A stretch of DNA of 5,164 nucleotides from Thermoplasmata archaeon (GTDB lineage: Archaea; Thermoplasmatota; Thermoplasmata; WALJ01), in assembly GCA_026986305.1 (NCBI GenBank), contig JALSOU010000015.1, positions 1 through 5,164 of the forward strand. Direction: 5' to 3'. Both the position numbers and the translations under genes were made by a program. The notes beneath the pieces are model-generated. The model did no database searches and had not been told where the DNA came from. It worked only from the letters and a program-made list of their open reading frames with translations. Numbering within the stretch: the stretch's first letter is position 1; each line of letters starts with the position of its first letter. Of the stretch, positions 1-4,993 are shown piece after piece.

Positions 1-784
1 TTTCTTTCTCCTTTTCAAGGAAGGGTATGCCTGCATCTCCATCTTCCACCAGCTTTGGCTCAATGGGAACCTTTCCGAGGAAGGGAACCTGAAGCTCCAT
101 CGCAGCTTTTTCTCCCCCACCTTCCTTGAAGAGGTTTATTTTCTTCCCGCAGTGTGGGCATATAAGCCCGCTCATGTTCTCTATTATTCCTATGACTCTG
201 AGGTTCAGCTGTTTCGAGAAGTTCACGGCCTTTCTAGAGTCTAGAAGGGCAACTTCCTGCGGGGTTGTTACTATTATTGATCCATCTATTCCCGGTATTT
301 TCTGCGCTATCGTCAGGGCTTCGTCTCCAGTTCCGGGGGGCATATCTATTATCAGGTATTCCAGCTCTCCCCAGTCCACATCCCTCACGAACTGCTCTAT
401 TGCCCCAGATACGAGAGGTCCTCTCCATATTACTGGTGTATCAGGGTCTATGAGAAAGGCCATGGACATTACCTTTATGCCGTAGCCCTCTCCTAAAGGC
501 ATGTAGATCGGAATTATCTGCTTTTCCACAACCTCAGGTCTCTGCCCTTCCAGTCCAAGCATCTTTGGAACATTTGGGCCATGGACATCAGCATCTAAGA
601 TCCCAACATCCTTTCCTGTCTTATGGGCCAGAGCAAAGGCAAGATTTACGGAAACTGTCGTTTTTCCAACACCACCCTTTCCGCTCATAACCACTATCTT
701 GTGCTTTATGCTGGATAGCTTTTTCACCATCTTCATCTGGTCGCTTATGGCTTTGAACTGAAGGCTCTCTTTGTTGTCTGACAT
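1..784 (-). CDS. mrp: Mrp/NBP35-family Fe-S cluster carrier ATPase (C-terminus cut by window edge)
   Basis: P-loop NTPase of the Mrp/ApbC/NBP35 family, cytosolic proteins that bind and pass on iron-sulfur clusters. The 261 codons present begin [10 protein letters not shown]. Residues 34-43 ([10 protein letters not shown]) are the deviant Walker A motif with its extra lysine (K36). [10 protein letters not shown] at 62-71 is the switch I region, and [10 protein letters not shown] at 145-154 is the Walker B/switch II region. The pair C209-P-H-C212 is the family's CxxC, which bridges a cluster or metal between the two subunits. All hallmarks are intact. Family members are usually about 250-300 residues, so perhaps 10-40 residues are missing off the left edge. 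The ATG at 784 is preceded by GTGGTGG about 10 nt upstream, a plausible ribosome site. A 93-bp gap holding a terminator and a likely promoter separates it from coaBC, so it is probably its own transcription unit. Family assignment is firm; the client Fe-S proteins are unknown. Confidence 0.93.
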   Translation of the reverse strand, partial: MSDNKESLQFKAISDQMKMVKKLSSIKHKIVVMSGKGGVGKTTVSVNLAFALAHKTGKDVGILDADVHGPNVPKMLGLEGQRPEVVEKQIIPIYMPLGEGYGIKVMSMAFLIDPDTPVIWRGPLVSGAIEQFVRDVDWGELEYLIIDMPPGTGDEALTIAQKIPGIDGSIIVTTPQEVALLDSRKAVNFSKQLNLRVIGIIENMSGLICPHCGKKINLFKEGGGEKAAMELQVPFLGKVPIEPKLVEDGDAGIPFLEKEKE

Positions 785-811
785 GTTATCGCTGCCACCA
801 CACCTAGGAAG

Positions 812-818
812 TAAAAAA
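812..818 (-). promoter_or_regulatory. Candidate TATA box of mrp
   Basis: On the minus strand this reads TTTTTTA, centred about 31 bp upstream of the mrp ATG at 784. With the usual archaeal spacing of about 25 bp from TATA centre to transcription start, the mRNA would begin within the GATAAC just before the ATG, giving a leader of only a few bases. The box is a weak match to the archaeal consensus. It is supported mainly by position and by the matching geometry in front of the 123-aa gene at 4100. Confidence 0.35.
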
Positions 819-819
819 G

Positions 820-844
820 GATTTCTCCGAAATGATTAGAAATC
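820..844. repeat. Inverted/direct GAAAT repeat cluster upstream of mrp
   Basis: A perfect 7-bp inverted repeat, GATTTCT (820-826) and AGAAATC (838-844), is separated by 11 bases. Within it sit three copies of one pentamer: ATTTC at 821-825, and GAAAT at 829-833 and 839-843. The first two form the short palindrome ATTTC-TCC-GAAAT, and the last two are direct repeats spaced 10 bp apart, one helical turn. The cluster adjoins the upstream side of the candidate mrp TATA box, where the BRE element or an operator would lie. Function is inferred from position and symmetry only. Confidence 0.45.
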
Positions 845-862
845 AACATTATTGTCCATCAT

Positions 863-877
863 AAAGAAAAAATAAAA
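863..877 (-). terminator. T-rich terminator after coaBC
   Basis: Immediately after the coaBC TGA (880-878), the minus strand reads TTTTATTTTTTCTTT. Runs of T without a required hairpin are the typical intrinsic termination signal in archaea. The site closes the four-gene minus-strand operon and separates it from mrp. Partial read-through into mrp cannot be excluded, as the gap is short and both units face the same way. Confidence 0.6.
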
Positions 878-2077
878 TCACTCAATAAGTGCCGCATCGA
901 AAATCCTTTCAGCAAGCTCTCTTTTGCTACCTTCAAAACCCTTAACCTCGTTTCCTTTTATAATGTATGCCTTTGTTTTTTCTATCCCAACATCTGAAAT
1001 CCTGTTCGCCACAATAATGTCCAGATTGTATTCCTCAGCCCTTTTCATAGCCCTATCTATCAGGGCTTCAACATCATCCACGGCCTCAGCCTTGAACCCT
1101 ATGAGTATTCCGTCAAAGCGCTCCCTTATCCTTTTCAGAACCTTTTCAGCGGGCTTTAATCTCAGTATCAGCTCCGGCATTCCTGAGGGTATCTTTCCAC
1201 CCTGTTTTTCCGGCGTGTAATCCGAGATGGCAGCAGGAACCGCAATTATGTGGTAGTCCATCATGCTCTCCTCAATCATTCTTATGATGGATGCTGTGTC
1301 GGAGAATCTCTCTGTTTTAATCCATGACGGAGGGCTTTCGCTCCTTTTTCCCAGCCAGAGTTCCACATCAGCTCCTCTTTCAAAGGCAGCTATTGCCATC
1401 TCAATCCCTGTTTTTCCTGAGCTTTTATTGGTTATGACCCTCATTTCATCTATTTCTTCCTCTGTGGCTCCAGCTACTATCAGCACCCTCTTTCCTCTGA
1501 GGTCTCCCTTGCCTATGCTCCTGACAACCCTAGAAACTATCTCGTAGTTATCAGCCATCTTCGCCTTCTTTTCTTCAAACTTAGGTTCAACGAACTCAAC
1601 GCCGTACCTCTTCAGAATCTCAACATTCCTCATAACAGCAGGGTTCCTGTACATGGTGTTGTGCATGGCTGGCACGATCATTATGGGTATTCCGGTGCCT
1701 AAGGCGGTTGTGGCGAAGGTTGTCACAGGAGTGTCGTCTATTCCCATGGCGATCTTTGATATTGTATTTGCGGTGGAGGGGGCGATTAAAAGGAGGTCAG
1801 CATGGCCTTCCACATCCCCACATAGCTGAACATGCTCCACATCCCCTGTAAGCTCAAGCACAGGTTTATGTCCTGTTGCGAAATAAAGGGAGTCAGGGTG
1901 GATTATCTTTGTTGCAGAGGGAGTCATCACAGGATAGACATCCGCGCCTCTCCTGATTAGCTCTCTGGCCAGTTTCACGGTTTCAACAGCGGCTATGCTC
2001 CCTGTAACTCCCAGCACTATCTTCTTTCCTTGGAGCGCTCTGTCCTTTGTTGCCCTTATCTCATGACTGGGATGCAT
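878..2077 (-). CDS. coaBC: Bifunctional phosphopantothenoylcysteine decarboxylase / phosphopantothenate--cysteine ligase (CoaBC, Dfp)
   Basis: Two successive steps of coenzyme A synthesis in the cytosol: CoaB joins cysteine to 4'-phosphopantothenate using a nucleotide triphosphate, and the FMN-dependent CoaC domain decarboxylates the product to 4'-phosphopantetheine. The 399-aa length is normal for the fusion. The CoaC part (about 17-185) has GVTGSIAAVET (23-33), the active-site H82 in EHVQL, IAPSTANTISK (98-108) and PAMH (136-139), where bacteria have PAMN. The CoaB part (about 193-399) has ITNKSSGKTG (215-224), SAAISDY-like AAISDY (282-287), GGKIPSG (293-299), IGFKAE (326-331) and IVANRISD (355-362). 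The bacterial clamp Cys-Gly-Asp motif is absent; the equivalent stretch reads EPKFEEKKAKMA (164-175), as in archaeal relatives as I recall them. The protein has one cysteine, C86. The ATG at 2077 lies inside the end of the HMG-CoA reductase gene (17-nt overlap). MHPS is a typical archaeal N-terminus, which supports this start. Confidence 0.95.
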   Translation of the reverse strand: MHPSHEIRATKDRALQGKKIVLGVTGSIAAVETVKLARELIRRGADVYPVMTPSATKIIHPDSLYFATGHKPVLELTGDVEHVQLCGDVEGHADLLLIAPSTANTISKIAMGIDDTPVTTFATTALGTGIPIMIVPAMHNTMYRNPAVMRNVEILKRYGVEFVEPKFEEKKAKMADNYEIVSRVVRSIGKGDLRGKRVLIVAGATEEEIDEMRVITNKSSGKTGIEMAIAAFERGADVELWLGKRSESPPSWIKTERFSDTASIIRMIEESMMDYHIIAVPAAISDYTPEKQGGKIPSGMPELILRLKPAEKVLKRIRERFDGILIGFKAEAVDDVEALIDRAMKRAEEYNLDIIVANRISDVGIEKTKAYIIKGNEVKGFEGSKRELAERIFDAALIE

Positions 2078-3335
2078 TTTTTCTCAGCTCTTCAAGGATT
2101 TCCTTCGCCCTTTCAGTATTTATCCTTTTCTCTTCCACCATTTTGCTGGCCACGATATCCACTTCATCCCCTTTCGCTCCAGCTGTGGCTGCCACATTTC
2201 TGGCATGGAGCTCCATGTGTCCTCTCTGGATTCCCTCGGTGGCAAGAGCCCGGAGCGCTGCGAAGTTCTGCGCTAAGCCCACAGCGGCTATAACCTGTGC
2301 TAGCTCACTCGCAGTCTTAACCCCCAATATCTTCACATTTGCCCTTGCTGTGGGATGCACCTTTGTAGCACCACCAACGAGACCTACTGCCATTGGAACC
2401 TCAATAGTTCCCACCAAGTCTCCCTCTCTATTCTTTTCCCAGTGGGTTACTGGCTGATATTTTCCTGTAATCGCAGCGTATGAGTGCACGCCAGCTTCAA
2501 CAGCTCTCCAGTCGTTTCCTGTGGCAATCACCACAGCATCTATGCCGTTCATTATCCCTTTGTTATGGGTAGCGCACCTGTAAGGGTCCGCCTTTGCAAA
2601 GTGATATGCCTTTACGATGCCATCAACAGCTTCCTCTCCCCCTATTGCATCCTTATCCCAGATCGCTCTGGCTCTCGCCATCCTGTATGTGGCCAGATTG
2701 GAAATTATCCTGAGATAAACCTTACCTCCTGTGAGTTCCTCAATGTAGGGAGCAACATACTCAGCCATGCTATTTACAGCATTGGCGCCCATGGCGTCCC
2801 TGCAATCTATGAGGAGATGGACTATGACCATCGGACCGGAGTCAGTGTCTATTACCCTAGCAGTAACATCCCTTGCGCCGCCTCCGAACTTCACCAGTAT
2901 CGGGTCCTTTTCGTCGCACATCCTCATTATCTCTTTTTTGTGTTCAAGAATCTTCATCTTCGCTCCCCAGGGGTCATCAAAACCTGTGAGCTGAATCTGT
3001 GAAATCATTACCGGCTCTGTCATGCTTGTATGAAATCCACCCTTTACCCTGGCCATCTTGGCGGCATTGCTGGCAGCCGCCACAACGCTCGGCTCCTCTA
3101 TCGCCATGGGTATAAGGTAGTCTCTGCCGTTAATGAGAAAATTCGTGGCAATTCCCAGAGGGAGGGGGAATTTTCCCACCACATTCTCAATCATCTTGTC
3201 AAGGAGATCTACATCAACATCTCCGTTGAATATTACCTTTTCTTCCTCGTCATTGAGGCCTGCAAACTCCTTGATCTTTTTAAGCCTCTCTTCAGGGCTG
3301 AGCTTGTAGAATCCAGAAATCCTTGAACTCGCCAT
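2061..3335 (-). CDS. mvaA: Class II hydroxymethylglutaryl-CoA reductase
   Basis: Reduces HMG-CoA to mevalonate and free CoA with NAD(P)H, the committed step to archaeal isoprenoid ether lipids. With the chosen start it has 424 residues, the normal class II size. Class II signatures are SRISGFYKLSPEER (4-17), PLGIATNFLINGRDYLIPM (59-77), EEPSVVAAAS (80-89), DAMGANAVNSMAE (180-192) and GHMELHARN (372-380). The catalytic set is complete by comparison with the Pseudomonas mevalonii enzyme: E81, K259 in HNKG, D275 in GND and H373. The reading frame is open back to an ATG at 3377, but that would add 14 acidic residues foreign to the family and overlap the nifX-like gene by 41 nt. The ATG at 3335 follows the nifX-like stop by one base, has AGGTGG just upstream, and gives the family N-terminus. 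Class II enzymes are mainly bacterial; in archaea they are known from Archaeoglobales and Thermoplasmatales and are thought to be acquired from bacteria. The symbol hmgA is also used. Coenzyme preference cannot be settled here. Confidence 0.95.
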   Translation of the reverse strand: MASSRISGFYKLSPEERLKKIKEFAGLNDEEEKVIFNGDVDVDLLDKMIENVVGKFPLPLGIATNFLINGRDYLIPMAIEEPSVVAAASNAAKMARVKGGFHTSMTEPVMISQIQLTGFDDPWGAKMKILEHKKEIMRMCDEKDPILVKFGGGARDVTARVIDTDSGPMVIVHLLIDCRDAMGANAVNSMAEYVAPYIEELTGGKVYLRIISNLATYRMARARAIWDKDAIGGEEAVDGIVKAYHFAKADPYRCATHNKGIMNGIDAVVIATGNDWRAVEAGVHSYAAITGKYQPVTHWEKNREGDLVGTIEVPMAVGLVGGATKVHPTARANVKILGVKTASELAQVIAAVGLAQNFAALRALATEGIQRGHMELHARNVAATAGAKGDEVDIVASKMVEEKRINTERAKEILEELRKNASQS

Positions 3336-3336
3336 A

Positions 3337-3732
3337 TTACCACCTTCTTCCTCTGCCGCTTCCCATTCCGGGCCCATGCTCCATCTTGCTTGAGTCCAGA
3401 GGGTTTTGCGTAACTTTCAGCTCTCCTTTTTTGAACTTCTCTATGGCTTCTGCCACTGTGCCTTTGAAGTTTCCTATCACCTTTATGCCTGCTGTGGAGA
3501 GAACTTCATATGCATTCGGCCCCACTCCACCTCCTGTTATCAGATACTCTGCACCATGGGTTGCAAGCAGATTTCCTGCCCTGATTCCCGCGCCTCCGCC
3601 GGCAGGTGGGTTTTCCACAGCCCTCATATCTCCGCTTTCAACATCATAGATTATGAAGTAAGGTGCTCTTCCAAACCTCTCACTGACCTTTGAAGCCATG
3701 TCTGGCCCTTCTGATGCTATTCCTATCCTCAT
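3337..3732 (-). CDS. NifX/NifB C-terminal-like (dinitrogenase iron-molybdenum cofactor family) protein
   Basis: A small single-domain protein of 131 aa in the NifX/NifY/NafY/NifB-C family. Its members bind Fe-S or Fe-Mo cofactor intermediates in nitrogen fixers. Most archaeal copies occur without nitrogenase and have no assigned role. The family pattern is clear: MRIGIASEG (1-9), VSERFGRAPYFIIYDV (16-31), ENPPAGGGAGIRAGNLLATHG (40-60), ITGGGVGPNAYEVLSTAGIKV (65-85), and GTVAEAIEKFKKGEL (91-105). The C-terminus (117-131) is Met/His/Gly/Arg-rich, like the flexible tails of related proteins. There are no cysteines, so any metal would have to be held by His, Met or acidic residues. The ATG at 3732 overlaps the preceding stop as ATGA and has GGTGA at 3737-3741. 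No nif genes are visible nearby, so nitrogen fixation should not be inferred. Confidence 0.85.
   Translation of the reverse strand: MRIGIASEGPDMASKVSERFGRAPYFIIYDVESGDMRAVENPPAGGGAGIRAGNLLATHGAEYLITGGGVGPNAYEVLSTAGIKVIGNFKGTVAEAIEKFKKGELKVTQNPLDSSKMEHGPGMGSGRGRRW
3339..3345 (-). promoter_or_regulatory. Ribosome binding site that fixes the HMG-CoA reductase start
   Basis: The minus strand reads AGGTGGT, complementary to the archaeal 16S 3' end, and sits three bases before the ATG at 3335. The same bases encode the last residues (RW) and the start of the stop codon of the nifX-like gene. Terminating ribosomes would therefore sit on this site. It favours the ATG at 3335 over the in-frame ATG at 3377. 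Confidence 0.7.
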
Positions 3733-4100
3733 TCTTTCACCTTCTTTTCCTTCTTCTTGGCCTTCTTTTTCTCCTCAAATCCCTTTTCAAGGGCAAGAGA
3801 ACCGTATATCAATGTCTCTATGTTCTCAGAAACATATTTCCACATCTGATAGACTTCCATGTTTTCAGACATGTGCAAGTCCGCAAAAATCTGCACCCTA
3901 ACAAGGGAGCGCCTGAGCTCGTCTGTTTTCCTGAACTTCAATATGGTGTCAAGGCAGAATGGCAGTTCATCAGGGTTTTCAAGGACATATGCCAGTGTTT
4001 CCTGCCACTTATTGAGTTTTTCAGGCTTTTTTTCTCCTGTTACCACAGATACCGTGATGTAGTCGTATTTCTCTCCATTCAGCGTTATTTTCTTCGCCAT
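3729..4100 (-). CDS. Uncharacterised 123-aa protein, first gene of the operon
   Basis: I do not recognise the family. The 123-aa product begins MAKKITLNGEKYDYITVSVV, which suggests two beta-strands or a short hairpin. The middle (about 29-105) looks helical and contains the patches NKWQETLAYVLENPDELPFCLD and VYQMWKYVSENIETLIYG (parts of 30-51 and 83-100). It ends in a lysine/glutamate tail (108-123) of low complexity. There is one cysteine (C49), no signal peptide and no membrane segment, so it is probably cytosolic. The evidence that it is real is that it opens a tight operon, its stop overlaps the nifX-like ATG by 4 nt, its 3' end carries that gene's ribosome site, and a promoter-like element lies upstream. 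Its own ribosome site is poor (GGGGA about 9 nt before the ATG), in keeping with a very short leader. The basic tail could contact nucleic acid or ribosomes, but this is a guess. Confidence 0.75.
   Translation of the reverse strand: MAKKITLNGEKYDYITVSVVTGEKKPEKLNKWQETLAYVLENPDELPFCLDTILKFRKTDELRRSLVRVQIFADLHMSENMEVYQMWKYVSENIETLIYGSLALEKGFEEKKKAKKKEKKVKE
3737..3741 (-). promoter_or_regulatory. Ribosome binding site of the nifX-like gene
   Basis: The minus strand reads GGTGA four bases before the ATG at 3732. It lies inside the last codons (VKE) of the upstream 123-aa gene. Together with the ATGA overlap it indicates coupled translation and confirms the nifX-like start. Confidence 0.6.
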
Positions 4101-4124
4101 GTTATCGTCCCCGCATTTTCAACC

Positions 4125-4137
4125 ATATAATAAAGCT
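4125..4137 (-). promoter_or_regulatory. Candidate TATA box of the four-gene minus-strand operon
   Basis: The minus strand reads AGCTTTATTATAT, an AT-rich box with a TTTATTAT core centred about 31 bp upstream of the ATG at 4100. Transcription would start within the GATAAC next to the ATG, giving a leader of only a few bases. The same bases on the plus strand (ATATAATAAA) could also serve the divergent ligase gene, so the assignment to one strand is not exclusive. Confidence 0.5.
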
Positions 4138-4147
4138 TACCGAACAG

Positions 4148-4154
4148 ATTTTAA
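4148..4154 (+). promoter_or_regulatory. Candidate TATA box of the phosphopantothenate synthetase gene
   Basis: The sequence ATTTTAA is centred about 25 bp upstream of the ATG at 4176, the spacing expected for a leaderless archaeal transcript. The alternative is the AT-rich element at 4125-4134, which would give a leader of about 20 bases. The sequence does not decide between them. The lack of a convincing ribosome site in front of 4176 mildly favours the leaderless reading. Confidence 0.35.
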
Positions 4155-4156
4155 CC

Positions 4157-4172
4157 TCCACACTGATGTGGA
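4157..4172. repeat. 16-bp inverted repeat just before the phosphopantothenate synthetase start
   Basis: TCCACA (4157-4162) and TGTGGA (4167-4172) are perfect reverse complements around the 4-base centre CTGA, ending three bases before the ATG at 4176. As DNA it could be an operator next to the transcription start. As RNA it could form a 6-bp hairpin with a tetraloop that covers the ribosome-site region. Which applies depends on where transcription starts. Confidence 0.5.
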
Positions 4173-4175
4173 AGC

Positions 4176-4943
4176 ATGACCGAAATACCGAAATCCCATC
4201 CAAGATATCTATCTTTAGTGACGAGAGAAAGGCTTGTTGAAATGATGCGCAGGGGAATAGTGAGCGAGGCAGGACTCATAGCCCACGGAAGGGGGGAAGC
4301 ATTTGATTATCTCATAGGTGAGAAGAGCAATGACTTCGCTATAAAATCAGAGAAAGCAGCAGTGGCAACCATGCTTCTGGCAGAGCGCCCTGTCATATCT
4401 GTGAATGGAAACGCTGCAGCCCTTTCTGGAAAGGAGATAATCGGGCTCGGAGAGATATTAAATGCTAAAATAGAGGTCAATCTCTTCCACAGGACTGAGG
4501 ATAGGGTTAAGAAGATAGTGGAATATCTGGAATCTCTGGGTGGAAGGAACATCCTAGGCCCAGATCCTGATGCCAGAATACCGGGACTAGACCATGCTAG
4601 GGCGCTATGCCATAAGGAAGGAATATATTCGGCCGATGTGGTTCTGGTGCCATTGGAAGATGGAGACAGAGCGCAGGCCCTTAAAAACATGGGAAAAACC
4701 GTGATAACCATAGATTTGAACCCTATTTCGAGGACTGCAAGGGCTTCGGATATAACGATTGTGGATAACATAATACGGGCTATACCGAACATGATTTCCT
4801 TTTCCAAGGATATGAAAAATCTGTCCATAGATGATCTGAAAAAAGTCGTTAAAAGCTATGATAATGCAGACATTCTAAAAGAGGCTTTAAACGCAATTTC
4901 AGAAAATGCTATTAATGAATGGGAAACCCAGAATAGGAAATAA
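4176..4943 (+). CDS. Archaeal 4-phosphopantoate--beta-alanine ligase (phosphopantothenate synthetase)
   Basis: Condenses 4-phosphopantoate with beta-alanine using ATP to give 4'-phosphopantothenate, the archaeal replacement for the bacterial pantothenate synthetase/pantothenate kinase route. The 255 residues match the usual length of this archaea-specific family (the former DUF137). Conserved stretches are IPKSHPRYLSLVTRERLV (4-21), GLIAHGRGEAFDYLIGE (33-49), ISVNGNAAAL (74-83), NLFHRTEDRV (102-111), GPDPDARIPGLDHAR (128-142), VLVPLEDGDRAQALKNMGK (156-174) and IDLNPISRTARASDITIVDN (179-198). It is probably cytosolic and complete. It faces away from the operon holding coaBC, the gene whose product uses the compound made here, so the 75-bp divergent region may regulate both. 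Pantoate kinase, the step before it in archaea, is not in the window. The ATG at 4176 gives the family's N-terminus. Confidence 0.95.
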   Translation: MTEIPKSHPRYLSLVTRERLVEMMRRGIVSEAGLIAHGRGEAFDYLIGEKSNDFAIKSEKAAVATMLLAERPVISVNGNAAALSGKEIIGLGEILNAKIEVNLFHRTEDRVKKIVEYLESLGGRNILGPDPDARIPGLDHARALCHKEGIYSADVVLVPLEDGDRAQALKNMGKTVITIDLNPISRTARASDITIVDNIIRAIPNMISFSKDMKNLSIDDLKKVVKSYDNADILKEALNAISENAINEWETQNRK

Positions 4944-4950
4944 TATATAC
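4936..4950 (+). promoter_or_regulatory. Promoter of the secreted-protein gene
   Basis: GGAAA (4936-4940) followed by TAATATATAC (4941-4950) resembles an archaeal BRE plus TATA box. It overlaps the stop codon of the ligase gene. Transcription would start near 4971, leaving a leader of about 20-25 bases that contains the ribosome site at 4981. It is the best TATA match in the window. Confidence 0.55.
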
Positions 4951-4980
4951 CCCAACCTCTTTCATTCCTCAACCCTCTAA

Positions 4981-4986
4981 GAGGTG
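4981..4986 (+). promoter_or_regulatory. Strong ribosome binding site that sets the start at 4994
   Basis: GAGGTG, a full match to the archaeal anti-Shine-Dalgarno sequence, lies seven bases before the ATG at 4994. The alternative in-frame ATG at 5012 has only a weak GAAG upstream. The site can pair with ACCTCT at 4955-4960. Confidence 0.7.
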
Positions 4987-4993
4987 CGAGTAC

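Noticed and set aside
232..246. Perfect 15-bp palindrome TTCTAGA-G-TCTAGAA.
   Set aside because: It falls inside conserved mrp coding sequence (residues LDSRK) and is explained by codon choice. There is no reason to think it is a site.
126..485. 119-aa plus-strand open frame at the left end.
   Set aside because: It lies antisense within the mrp gene, whose motifs on the minus strand are unambiguous.
2484..3002. 172-aa plus-strand open frame inside the HMG-CoA reductase gene.
   Set aside because: It is antisense to a clearly functional gene, and the translated product has no recognisable domain or plausible composition. It is a shadow frame.
3336..3377. N-terminal extension of HMG-CoA reductase from the in-frame ATG at 3377 (14 extra residues).
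   Set aside because: The extension is acidic, foreign to the family, overlaps the nifX-like gene by 41 nt, and is beaten by the ATG at 3335, which has an adjacent ribosome site.
3337..3732. Reading the NifX-like gene as evidence of nitrogen fixation.
   Set aside because: The family is widespread in archaea lacking nitrogenase, and no nifH, nifD, nifK or nifB gene is in the window.
4102..4116. Four-codon mini-frame (MRGR) ending one base before the 123-aa gene start.
   Set aside because: If transcription starts near the ATG, as the TATA position suggests, this frame is not in the mRNA. It is too short to judge from sequence alone.
4307..4828. 173-aa minus-strand open frame across the ligase gene.
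   Set aside because: It is fully antisense to the conserved ligase coding sequence and has no family resemblance, ribosome site or promoter support.
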